From positions 41,615-59,400 of the forward strand of contig NZ_DLHL01000045.1 in NCBI RefSeq assembly GCF_002483225.1: 17,786 bases of DNA, read 5' to 3'. The DNA is from Gemmatimonas sp. UBA7669 (GTDB taxonomy: Bacteria; Gemmatimonadota; Gemmatimonadetes; Gemmatimonadales; Gemmatimonadaceae). Of the stretch, positions 7,331 through 14,584 are shown piece by piece. Every line of letters starts with the position of its first letter. Position 1 is the stretch's first letter. Under the pieces are notes generated by a model that searched no databases, had not been told where the DNA came from, and worked only from the letters and a program-made list of their open reading frames with translations. Position numbers and translations under genes: made by a program.

Positions 7331-8925
7331 GCGCGCACGGGTTCGTCTTCCTGCGGGCGCGGTGGCGCATGGCCCAGCACGGGCACACTGCCGGAGAAGT
7401 CCACGTCGGCGGCCAGCTCGGGCCGCGCCTCCGAGAGCGTGCGCAACTGCGAGCGGGTGAAGACCCTTTTCTCGTCGAAACCGAAATCTGCCTCCACGCC
7501 GCTGCCGGTGAACTTGAGCCGTTCGAGGTCGTAGAACTTCTTGGTGGCCGTGGTCTTGGCGAAGGCACGCAGACACCCACGCAGATAGCGGCGCTTGAAC
7601 GGGTCCTTCTGCCAGGGATAACTCAGGAAGGCCTTCTTGGCGTAGAAGCGTGCGTAGTTGCGCAGCACACCCTTGAGCACCTCATCGCGCGTCATGTCGT
7701 CGGGCTGGATGATGGGCGTGACAAAGTTGTACTTGGCGTAGTCGCGCACTTCCACCCGATCGCCGAGTTCCTGGAACAGTTCAGCGAAGGGCCAGGGGGT
7801 ATACATGTTCCAGTTGGCCATGTCGGGCTGCCAGTCCTGCGAATACTTGTAGGTCTCCTCGATGGTCTCTTTGGTTTCGTTTTCGAGACCGATAATGAAC
7901 TGCGCCTCGGCCACCATGCCGGCTTCCTTGATCAGGCGGATGGCGCGCTTGTTCTGTTCGAGCGTGGTCTGCTTGCGGAAACGGTCGAGCTTGAGCTGCG
8001 CGGCTGCCTCAGTGCCCAGCGAGACGTGCACGAGGCCGGCCTTTCGGTAGAGCGGCAGTTCTTTTTCGTCGCGCAGAATGTCGGTGACGCGCGTATTGAT
8101 GCCCCAGTGCACGGGCAGATTGCGCGCGATGAGCTCTTCGCAGAGCGCCACGAACTTCTTCTTGTGGATGGTGGGCTCTTCGTCGGCGAGAATGAAGAAG
8201 CCCACGTTGTGCTGGCGCACGAGTGTTTCGATTTCGTCGACGAACTTCTTGGGGTCGCGCGTGCGATACTTGCGCCAGAACTTCCACTGACTGCAGAAGC
8301 GGCAGGTGAAGGGGCAGCCGCGCGCGAAGTTGGGCACGGCCACGCGGCAGTTGAGCGGGATGTAGATGTACTTGTCCCACTCGAGCAGCGACCAGTCGGG
8401 CGTGAGCGCGTCGAGATCGGCAATGGGCGGACGGGCGGCGGTGGCCACCACGTTGCCCTTGTCCACATAGGCGATGCCGCGGATGTCCTGGCGGGTGGCC
8501 TGCGCCGTGCCATCCCGCAGATGCTGCATGAGCTCGACGATGATCTCTTCGCCTTCACCGCGCACGATGTAGTCGATCCACGGCGCTTCGCTGAACACCT
8601 GCTGATACATGAAGGTGGGGTGGATGCCCCCGAGTATCGTGTGCGCGGCCGGGTTGACTTCGCGCGCGATTTCGAGCGTGCGCTGCGCCTGATAGATCAT
8701 GGGCGTGATGGCGGTGGCCAGCACGGCGTCGGGGCGCAGCTCGGCGAGGCGGCGACGCAGCGACTCGTCGTCGATGTGATTGGTCATCGCATCGACGAAG
8801 GTGATGTCCGTGAAGCCCGCGTGTTTGAGCGCGCCACCAATGTAGGCCACCCAGCCCGGTGGCCAGTTGCCGGCGATTTCCGCGCCACCGGCGTGGTAGT
8901 TGGGCTGCACGAAGACCAGCTTCAT
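7324..8925 (-). CDS. bchE: Anaerobic Mg-protoporphyrin IX monomethyl ester cyclase BchE
   Basis: A 533-residue cobalamin-dependent radical SAM enzyme that builds ring E of (bacterio)chlorophyll, with oxygen in the new keto group derived from water, so it works without O2. The N-terminal domain (about 1-140) is the B12-binding fold, with NYHAGGAEIAGNWPPGWVAY (9-28) and GGIHPTF (99-105). The radical SAM domain (about 195-410) carries the 4Fe-4S motif CPFTCRFC, Cys204, Cys208 and Cys211. FILADEEPTIHKKKF and GINTRVTDILRDE match BchE very closely, which sets it apart from other B12-radical SAM proteins such as hopanoid methylases. A GGAG-N7-ATG ribosome site supports the start. Upstream are 117 non-coding bases with no convincing promoter. 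It is slightly shorter than the Rhodobacter protein. GC content looks like that of its neighbours. Confidence 0.95.
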   Translation of the reverse strand: MKLVFVQPNYHAGGAEIAGNWPPGWVAYIGGALKHAGFTDITFVDAMTNHIDDESLRRRLAELRPDAVLATAITPMIYQAQRTLEIAREVNPAAHTILGGIHPTFMYQQVFSEAPWIDYIVRGEGEEIIVELMQHLRDGTAQATRQDIRGIAYVDKGNVVATAARPPIADLDALTPDWSLLEWDKYIYIPLNCRVAVPNFARGCPFTCRFCSQWKFWRKYRTRDPKKFVDEIETLVRQHNVGFFILADEEPTIHKKKFVALCEELIARNLPVHWGINTRVTDILRDEKELPLYRKAGLVHVSLGTEAAAQLKLDRFRKQTTLEQNKRAIRLIKEAGMVAEAQFIIGLENETKETIEETYKYSQDWQPDMANWNMYTPWPFAELFQELGDRVEVRDYAKYNFVTPIIQPDDMTRDEVLKGVLRNYARFYAKKAFLSYPWQKDPFKRRYLRGCLRAFAKTTATKKFYDLERLKFTGSGVEADFGFDEKRVFTRSQLRTLSEARPELAADVDFSGSVPVLGHAPPRPQEDEPVRAC

Positions 8926-9042
8926 TGACGCGCTCCGCTGTAAGGGTTGGTTGACGCCCTGCAGGGTGCGCGTGGCGGGCTGGTGGAGCAGTCGGAGAAT
9001 GCGGGGCGGGTGTGTCGGGGTTTGGATTACGCGCGGAACGCG

Positions 9043-10119
9043 TCAGCCCACAAACCGCGCCACCGCGGCTTCGGTGAGCTCAAACACCCGGCCATCGTCG
9101 TCGCCATTGATGCGCCCCAGCAGCCCCTCGCGCCAGTCGACGGGAATCCACGCGGTGCCGTGCGCGGCGCCCATGGCGGCGCCCACGATGGCGGCGATGG
9201 TGTCGTTGTCACGTGTATCGTTGACGGCCACCAGCATGGCCTCGTGCGGGTCGTGGCCGTGTGCGCTCACAATGTGCAGCACGGCCGGCACGGTCTCGAG
9301 CAGATAGGCGCCGCTGTACCACATGGCGCCGGTGTCGCGCACGCTCACGCCACGCGTGAGGGCATCGCGCACCTGGGTGTCGAGAAAGCCGGACAGGCTG
9401 CCACGCCAATGCTGCAGCGCGCCATGCTGCACCCGTGTTTCATAGGACTGTCCCTCATCCATGATGCGCAGCACTTCGTTATAGGTCTCGAGCCACTCCA
9501 TGGGCGAGTCGGGCAGGTCGCCGTTGAGCAGTCGCCAGAGCAGCGCCACCCAAGCCACGTTGGCGGCTTGCGCCATGGGGTCGTTGTGGGTGACCGCGGT
9601 GCTGCGCACCGTGTCATACCAGAGCTGCGTTCCGCCGTCCTTGAGATACGGCAGGACGGTGGGCGCAATCCGCATGAGCGCACCATTGCCCGCACTCTGC
9701 TGCGTGGCTTCCCACCACGGCGCGCCGCCGCGCAGCGCATTGCAGAAGTCGCGCGTGGCGCGGCCGATGCCGAAGATGCGCTCGTTGGCAATGCGGAACG
9801 CGAGCTCGTCGGGGTCGAGTGCGCCATCGTCCAGCAACTGCTCGAGGGCGCGAAAGGTCAGCTGGGTGTCGTCGCTCGGTGTGCCCGCCGGACGACCGCC
9901 GGCAAACTTGCTGGGCAGATAGCCCGTGATGCGCCCGAACTCCGCCTCCCGCTCGGCCGGGTTCATGCTCTCGGTGCGATTGCCGAGGGCGTCGCCGATG
10001 GCCACACCCAGCAGCATGCCTCGCACGCGGTCGGCCAGGTCAGGCGAGTCGACCGGCGGCGCCGGTGGCAGGATGGCGAGGCGTTCGCGCGGGAGCTTGG
10101 GGATCCAGGTGTCGGGCAT
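9043..10119 (-). CDS. ADP-ribosylglycohydrolase family protein
   Basis: A 358-residue protein of the ADP-ribosylglycohydrolase (DraG/ARH) family, which removes ADP-ribose from proteins or related substrates using two Mg ions. Metal-binding motifs are in the expected order: GMLLGVAIGDALG (34-46), SDDTQLT (82-88), THND (177-180), and the C-terminal NDTRDNDTIAAIVGAAMGA (300-318), whose DxxDNDT aspartates hold the metals. No partner ADP-ribosyltransferase (DraT type) is in the window. It starts 24 bases after the Fic gene stop; the upstream CATAAT close to the ATG could allow a separate, nearly leaderless message. The family also contains crystallins and ADP-ribosyl-arginine and O-acetyl-ADP-ribose hydrolases, so the substrate is open. 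Confidence 0.9.
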   Translation of the reverse strand: MPDTWIPKLPRERLAILPPAPPVDSPDLADRVRGMLLGVAIGDALGNRTESMNPAEREAEFGRITGYLPSKFAGGRPAGTPSDDTQLTFRALEQLLDDGALDPDELAFRIANERIFGIGRATRDFCNALRGGAPWWEATQQSAGNGALMRIAPTVLPYLKDGGTQLWYDTVRSTAVTHNDPMAQAANVAWVALLWRLLNGDLPDSPMEWLETYNEVLRIMDEGQSYETRVQHGALQHWRGSLSGFLDTQVRDALTRGVSVRDTGAMWYSGAYLLETVPAVLHIVSAHGHDPHEAMLVAVNDTRDNDTIAAIVGAAMGAAHGTAWIPVDWREGLLGRINGDDDGRVFELTEAAVARFVG

Positions 10120-10142
10120 GACCGCAAATTATGCGATGAGTG

Positions 10143-11312
10143 TCAGGCGAGGGGCTCGGTGCCCTCGCTGAGGATACGGAGGTACTCCGCGTAGCTGAAC
10201 AGGCGATCTCGCCTCTTCCCGGTCTCCTCGCGGACAAGCCCGATTCGCTGCATCGACTCAAGCGCCGAGTTGACAGTGGGCAGACTCAAGCCGGATCGCT
10301 GGGCGATTGCGGAAGCGCGCGACACCGGACGCTCACGCAACGCATCAAACACCCGGAGTGCGGATCCTGCGCCTCGCCCCAGTGCCTGAACGCGTTCCCG
10401 GTCCGCCTGAAAGAGGTGGACGAGTTGCTGCACGGTCGTGACTGCACCCGTGGCGGTTTCCTGAACGCCTCTGGCGAAGAACGCCACCCACGCCTCCCAG
10501 TCACCATCCCGCCGCACCGTGGTGAGGAGGGCATAGTACTTGTCGCGATGTTGCTTGAGATACAGTGACAGATACAGCAGCGGTTCGCTGAGCACTCCCT
10601 GAGCACAAAGCAGCAGCGTCACCAACAGTCGCCCGATTCGACCATTCCCATCAAGGAATGGATGAATGGTCTCGAACTGGACGTGCGCCAATGCCGCCTT
10701 GATGAGGACCGGCGTGCGTTGCGGGATGTCATGGATGAACTGCTCGAGCTGTGCCAGAGCGGCGCCGACTTCCTCTGGTGGTGGTGGCACGAATAGCGCG
10801 TTGCCTGGTCGGCTACCGCCGATCCAATTCTGCGAGCGCCGAAATTCGCCGGGGAGTTTGTCCGCACCTCGCCCCGTTGCCAGCAGATGCGCGTGCAGTT
10901 CTCGAATGAGACGTGACGATATTGGGAATCCAGCCCGGATGCGTGAGAGCCCGTGCTCCAGGGCATCGACATAGCTGGAGACCTCAGTCACATCGTCGAT
11001 CGGAACGCCCGGTGTACTGTCGGCCTCGAACTGCAGCAGATCTGACAGCGTGGACTGCGTCCCTTCAATCTGCGACGAGAGAACGGCCTCCTTTCGAACG
11101 TAGGTGTACAGGAACAGGCGGGTATCCGGCAAAAGACTTGTGACACTATCAAGTCTTCCGAGAGACAGTAACGACTCATCAAGAATCTCTTGAAGGTCTT
11201 CTCCGACCATAAGTGGCGGCTTTGGGGGCAATGCGTCCGGGAGAAATGCCCTGACCTGTTCCCCGCCAAGAGAGGATACAACCCGATAGACCCCTGTCGG
11301 CCCTCGCTGCAT
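10143..11312 (-). CDS. Fic family protein with N-terminal inhibitory helix and C-terminal winged helix
   Basis: A 389-residue Fic protein. The catalytic motif HPFLDGNGRIGR (217-228) is complete: His217 as base, then Asp221, Asn223, Arg225 and Arg228. This predicts transfer of AMP (or another nucleotide moiety) onto a protein hydroxyl. The segment SSQIEGT (79-85) matches the (S/T)xxxE(G/N) inhibitory motif, with Glu83 predicted to block ATP binding: a class II, self-inhibited Fic like SoFic. Residues 315-375 form a winged helix-turn-helix, suggesting DNA binding and perhaps autoregulation. I chose the ATG at 11312, not the TTG at 11324, because GGAG sits 6 bases upstream. The 5' part is poor in GC (30 of 60 bases at 11101-11160 are G or C), unlike the neighbours, hinting at acquisition. 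The target protein is unknown. Confidence 0.93.
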   Translation of the reverse strand: MQRGPTGVYRVVSSLGGEQVRAFLPDALPPKPPLMVGEDLQEILDESLLSLGRLDSVTSLLPDTRLFLYTYVRKEAVLSSQIEGTQSTLSDLLQFEADSTPGVPIDDVTEVSSYVDALEHGLSRIRAGFPISSRLIRELHAHLLATGRGADKLPGEFRRSQNWIGGSRPGNALFVPPPPEEVGAALAQLEQFIHDIPQRTPVLIKAALAHVQFETIHPFLDGNGRIGRLLVTLLLCAQGVLSEPLLYLSLYLKQHRDKYYALLTTVRRDGDWEAWVAFFARGVQETATGAVTTVQQLVHLFQADRERVQALGRGAGSALRVFDALRERPVSRASAIAQRSGLSLPTVNSALESMQRIGLVREETGKRRDRLFSYAEYLRILSEGTEPLA

Positions 11313-11324
11313 GGAGGTCTCCAA

Positions 11325-11388
11325 CGGCTAATTAAGAAACTTCAGAACAACGGAGCTCTAATTAAATAATCTATCATTTCTTTAATTG
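11325..11388 (-). promoter_or_regulatory. AT-rich control region upstream of fic
   Basis: The gap between the fic start and the aminotransferase stop is strikingly AT-rich in a GC-rich window. CTAATTAA occurs twice (11328-11335 and 11358-11365), exactly 30 bases apart, about three helical turns, and TTTAATTG follows at 11381-11388. TAATTA is itself a palindrome. The spacing suggests either promoter elements or paired operator sites, possibly for the winged helix of the Fic protein. I cannot name a definite -10/-35 pair. Confidence 0.45.
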
Positions 11389-12489
11389 CTACCCCACCAA
11401 CTCCTCGATCGCCTCGGCCGTGGCCTCGAGCACCGCCTCCAGCCCCTCCATGGTGTGGTCACCCATGTGGCCAATGCGGATGGTGCTGCCCTTGAGCTTG
11501 CCGTAGCCGCCGCCGATCACGAAGCCGCGCCGGGCCACGCCCTTCACGATGGCCTCGCCCGACAGACCGGCGGGCAGGGTTACTGCCGTCACGGTCGTGG
11601 TGCAGGCGTCGAGCGGAGCGTACACGTCAAAGGGCGCGCCCACGCGCTGACGGAGCTCATGCACCCAGCTCTGGGTGTGCTCGCTCATGGCCGTGTGTCG
11701 TTCCCAGCGCCGCTCGATGGTTTCCTTTGCGATGCGCTCACCCTGCACGGCCGTGGCGTAGAGCAGCGAGAGGGCCGGCGTGTTGGGCGTCTGGTTCTTG
11801 TGCACGTACTGCTCAAACTCGACCAGATCGAAGTACAGGCCGCGGGACTCGGCGGACTTCGCGTTGGCAATGAAGCGCTCGCTGGCCACGCCAAAGGCCA
11901 GCCCCGGGGGCAATGCCAGCGCTTTCTGCGATCCAGTGAGCACGAAGTCCAGGTCCCAGGCGTCGGTCTCCACCGGCACACCGCCCAGGCCCGTCACACT
12001 GTCCACCAGCACGGCACAATCGTAGCGATGGGCCAACTGCGTGAGTGCCGCAATGTCCGTGAGCACACCGGTGCTGGTTTCGCTGTGCACCACGGTGAGC
12101 GCCGCATAGGCCCGGGCCTTGAGCGCGTCCTCCACAACATCCAGCGCCACCGGCGCGCTCCACTGGCCACCAATGACGGTGGCGTCGCGCCCGCAACTCT
12201 GCGCGATGTTCGCAAAGCGTTCGCTGAAGGCGCCGTTTACCAGACACAGTATGGGTCCCGGCCGCGCGCAACGAATGGCCGCCTCCATGAGCCCCGTGGC
12301 ACTGGAGCTCGACACATACACCGGCCGCGTCGTGCGAAAGACGGGACGCAGGCCCTGCTGAATACGCGCGAACAACGCTTCGAACACGGCCCCGCGATGC
12401 GGCAGCATGGGCTGCAGCATGGCCTGCAGGACTTCGGGCCGCACTTCCGTGGGACCGGGCAGGAAGAATGTGCCAAAGGGAGCCGCCAT
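11389..12489 (-). CDS. Class V aminotransferase (alanine-glyoxylate/serine type), candidate phosphoserine transaminase
   Basis: A 366-residue fold-type I, class V PLP aminotransferase of the alanine-glyoxylate / serine-pyruvate / soluble-hydrogenase-42-kDa group. FLPGPTEVRPEVL (9-21) is the N-terminal signature, SSSSATGLMEAA (60-71) the phosphate loop, Asp163 (LVDSVTG) stabilises the PLP nitrogen, and Lys189 in TGSQKALALPPG forms the Schiff base. It is not the canonical SerC subfamily by motif, yet it lies in the serA-serB operon with its ATG overlapping the serB stop by one base (TGATG). Members of this group act as phosphoserine aminotransferase in some thermophiles and archaea, so that role is a reasonable inference here. 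Alternatives are serine-glyoxylate or alanine-glyoxylate transamination. A canonical serC elsewhere in the genome would weaken the call. Confidence 0.88.
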   Translation of the reverse strand: MAAPFGTFFLPGPTEVRPEVLQAMLQPMLPHRGAVFEALFARIQQGLRPVFRTTRPVYVSSSSATGLMEAAIRCARPGPILCLVNGAFSERFANIAQSCGRDATVIGGQWSAPVALDVVEDALKARAYAALTVVHSETSTGVLTDIAALTQLAHRYDCAVLVDSVTGLGGVPVETDAWDLDFVLTGSQKALALPPGLAFGVASERFIANAKSAESRGLYFDLVEFEQYVHKNQTPNTPALSLLYATAVQGERIAKETIERRWERHTAMSEHTQSWVHELRQRVGAPFDVYAPLDACTTTVTAVTLPAGLSGEAIVKGVARRGFVIGGGYGKLKGSTIRIGHMGDHTMEGLEAVLEATAEAIEELVG

Positions 12490-13181
12490 CAGGGCACCTC
12501 GAACAGCAAGGGGTACAGGTCGTCCACGCTCGCGGCTTCGGCGTCGGCCACCTTCACCACGCTTTCACGCCGAGCCACGGCGGTGAACGCAAAGAATGCG
12601 TCCACCACACCACGTACCGCGGCATCGGTGCTGCCGTCACCAATCATGGCGATGGGTTTGCGCAGTTGCAGCCGCTGCACGACCAGCGGCTTGCCTCGCT
12701 GCGTGGCCAGGGGCTGATCGCCGTCGAGCAGGCTGAAACGTCCATCGATGTCGCGCGAAAGCGAGACGGCATGCACCCGATCGGCCGGCACCCCGAGATG
12801 CAGTGCCATGGGCACAATGGCCGCGCGCAAACCGCCACTCAACAAGTGCACATGCACGCGCGCGCGCTGCAACACACCGATGAGTTCGGGGATGCCCGGC
12901 ACGAGCGAGCGCTGATAGGCATCGGCCAGCATGAGCAGCTCCGACGCGGCCGGCTTGATGCGATCGAGTCGACGCATGTAGGCCGCTTCAATGGGAATCT
13001 CACCGGCCATGGCCTGCGCGGTCAGCAGCTCGCTTTCGCGCGCCACGTCTTCATCGCGCAGCGCGGCCAGCCAGTCGATACCCTCAATCGTCGTGACCGT
13101 GCTGTCGACATCCAGGACCACGGTCTTGAAGCGCGGTGCGCCGAGTGCGCGGAAGGCGGAGTTGGCGTTGTCTGAGTTCAC
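12489..13181 (-). CDS. serB: Phosphoserine phosphatase (SerB-type HAD hydrolase)
   Basis: A 230-residue HAD-superfamily phosphatase. Motif I is DVDSTVT with nucleophile Asp24 and acid Asp26; motif II is SGG (115-117); motif III Lys164 (QRGKP); motif IV IGDGSTD (180-186). The four-helix cap lies between motifs I and II. The reaction is phosphoserine to serine plus phosphate, the last step of the serine pathway, and the operon setting supports it. The open frame runs upstream to 13280, but the GTG at 13181 overlaps the preceding stop (GTGA), places motif I at residue 24, and is the best start. Some family members act instead on other phosphomonoesters. It lacks the N-terminal ACT-like domain of enteric SerB. 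Confidence 0.88.
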   Translation of the reverse strand: MNSDNANSAFRALGAPRFKTVVLDVDSTVTTIEGIDWLAALRDEDVARESELLTAQAMAGEIPIEAAYMRRLDRIKPAASELLMLADAYQRSLVPGIPELIGVLQRARVHVHLLSGGLRAAIVPMALHLGVPADRVHAVSLSRDIDGRFSLLDGDQPLATQRGKPLVVQRLQLRKPIAMIGDGSTDAAVRGVVDAFFAFTAVARRESVVKVADAEAASVDDLYPLLFEVP

Positions 13182-14569
13182 AGCACGTTGCCTGGTGCGA
13201 GCAGACCCAGCGGGTCGAGCTCCTGTTTGAGCGCACGCATGACGCGCTGTTGTACGGGGCTGGCCTGCAACGGCAGCCACTTGCGCTTGAGTTTGCCGAT
13301 GCCGTGTTCGGCGGCCACCGTACCACCCATGGCAATGACCTCGCGCAGCGTGGCGGTGACCACCTGTTCGATGCGTTGCAGCTCGGTGGCATTGCGGGCG
13401 ATGAAGTTCTGGTGCGGATGGCCGTTGCCGGCGTGTCCGTAGGCAATGCCCGGATCAATACCTGCCTCGCGTACAAATCGACGCGCCACACCCAGTGCGT
13501 CGGCGAGGCGCGGATAGGGCACGGCCCAGTCGGTGCTCACCTTGCGTCCGCCCTCAGGGCGGCAGGCTGCGCCGCGCTCGTTCATGGTGGCCGGCACCGC
13601 ATGCCGCATACGACGCGCATCGAGCTGCGACGAGGGCGTGTCGTACACACGAATGTCGTCTGCCATGGCGTGATGCTGCTCGGCCAGCGCGAGCCACGCA
13701 TCCAGCGGCAGCTCACCTGCTTCGGCTTCGTCGGCACCTGTCTCCTCGATGTACACCATGGCCTCGGCGCCAAGGGCCCAGGTGCTGCTGCCCTCAGCCC
13801 CGCGCGCAATGTCCATGGCGCCGCGATCGAAGTATTCGAGACAGCGTGGGTGCACGCTGTTGCTTCGCCTCGCACTGACCACGAAGGCCAGGGCGTCGGC
13901 ATCGCTGGCAAAGGGTACGATGAGCCCAAGCACCTGAGCGGGTAGCGGATGCAGGGCCAGCTCGGCTTCCACCACGACACCGAGCGTGCCTTCGCTGCCT
14001 ACAAACCACTCGACCGGGTCATGCGTCACGCGATAGCCCACGGTGTTCTTTTCCAGCTGTGGCCTGCGCAACTCGAGCTGCTCGCCACTGGCCAGCAGTA
14101 CGGTGAGTGCACGCACGTGCGGGCCGGTGGCACCGTATCGCAGTGAGCGCGCTCCACTGGCGTTACAGGCAATGGCGCCGCCCACCGTGCTTTCTTCTTC
14201 GCTGGTGGGATCGGGTGTGAACAGCAGGCCGGCTGCTTCTGCAGCACGACGCACGTCCGCCACAATGGCGCCGGCGCCCACGCGAATGCTGCGTGTGTCC
14301 GTGTCCACTGGGCCAATGTGTGACAAACCGCGCAGCGACAGCAGGACGCCGCGGTCGGTGATGGACGCACCCGTCGTGCTGCTCTGCCAGCCCGCCGGCG
14401 TGACGGGGCAGCGTTCGGCTGTGGCCTGCTCGAGCACCTCGACCACCTCCGCCACACTGCCGGGCCGTGCGACGGCATCGGGCAGCATTTCAAGTCCCGA
14501 CACATCGCGCGCAAAGGTGCGACGTATGTCGACGTCGGTGCTGACGGTTGGCAGCGACTGTAGCGTCAT
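13178..14569 (-). CDS. FAD-binding oxidase (GlcD / D-2-hydroxyacid dehydrogenase family)
   Basis: A 463-residue flavoprotein of the vanillyl-alcohol oxidase fold. The FAD-binding half has PAGWQSSTTGASI (58-70), TVGGAIACNASGARSLRYGATG (128-149) and GSEGTLG (191-197). The C-terminal FAD-oxidase_C domain has the metal-binding YGHAGNGHPHQNF (378-390) and AAEHGIGKLKRKWL (419-432), ending DPLGLLAPGNVL. These motifs fit D-lactate dehydrogenase, GlcD and D-2-hydroxyglutarate dehydrogenase. It sits 15 bases after serA and overlaps serB (GTGA), inside the serine operon. The tempting role is D-2-hydroxyglutarate dehydrogenase: SerA can reduce 2-oxoglutarate to D-2-hydroxyglutarate, and in Pseudomonas a flavoprotein of this family recycles it, pulling the unfavourable SerA step. 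Substrate not provable from sequence. Confidence 0.88.
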   Translation of the reverse strand: MTLQSLPTVSTDVDIRRTFARDVSGLEMLPDAVARPGSVAEVVEVLEQATAERCPVTPAGWQSSTTGASITDRGVLLSLRGLSHIGPVDTDTRSIRVGAGAIVADVRRAAEAAGLLFTPDPTSEEESTVGGAIACNASGARSLRYGATGPHVRALTVLLASGEQLELRRPQLEKNTVGYRVTHDPVEWFVGSEGTLGVVVEAELALHPLPAQVLGLIVPFASDADALAFVVSARRSNSVHPRCLEYFDRGAMDIARGAEGSSTWALGAEAMVYIEETGADEAEAGELPLDAWLALAEQHHAMADDIRVYDTPSSQLDARRMRHAVPATMNERGAACRPEGGRKVSTDWAVPYPRLADALGVARRFVREAGIDPGIAYGHAGNGHPHQNFIARNATELQRIEQVVTATLREVIAMGGTVAAEHGIGKLKRKWLPLQASPVQQRVMRALKQELDPLGLLAPGNVL

Positions 14570-14584
14570 GACTGCGGCGCGCGA

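Noticed and set aside
6666..7580. Long minus-strand frame over bchJ in another register
   Set aside because: It overlaps the bchJ frame entirely, has no family motifs and a Pro/Arg/His-rich composition; bchJ in the other frame matches its family throughout.
9029..9043. Hairpin ACGCG-CGGAA-CGCGT just after the hydrolase stop, as a terminator
   Set aside because: Only 5 base pairs and followed on the minus strand by AATCCAAACC, not a T-run.
12489..13280. Longer serB starting at 13280
   Set aside because: The extra 33 residues are Arg/Ala-rich and lie inside the flavoprotein coding region; the GTG at 13181 gives the GTGA overlap and the normal distance to motif I.
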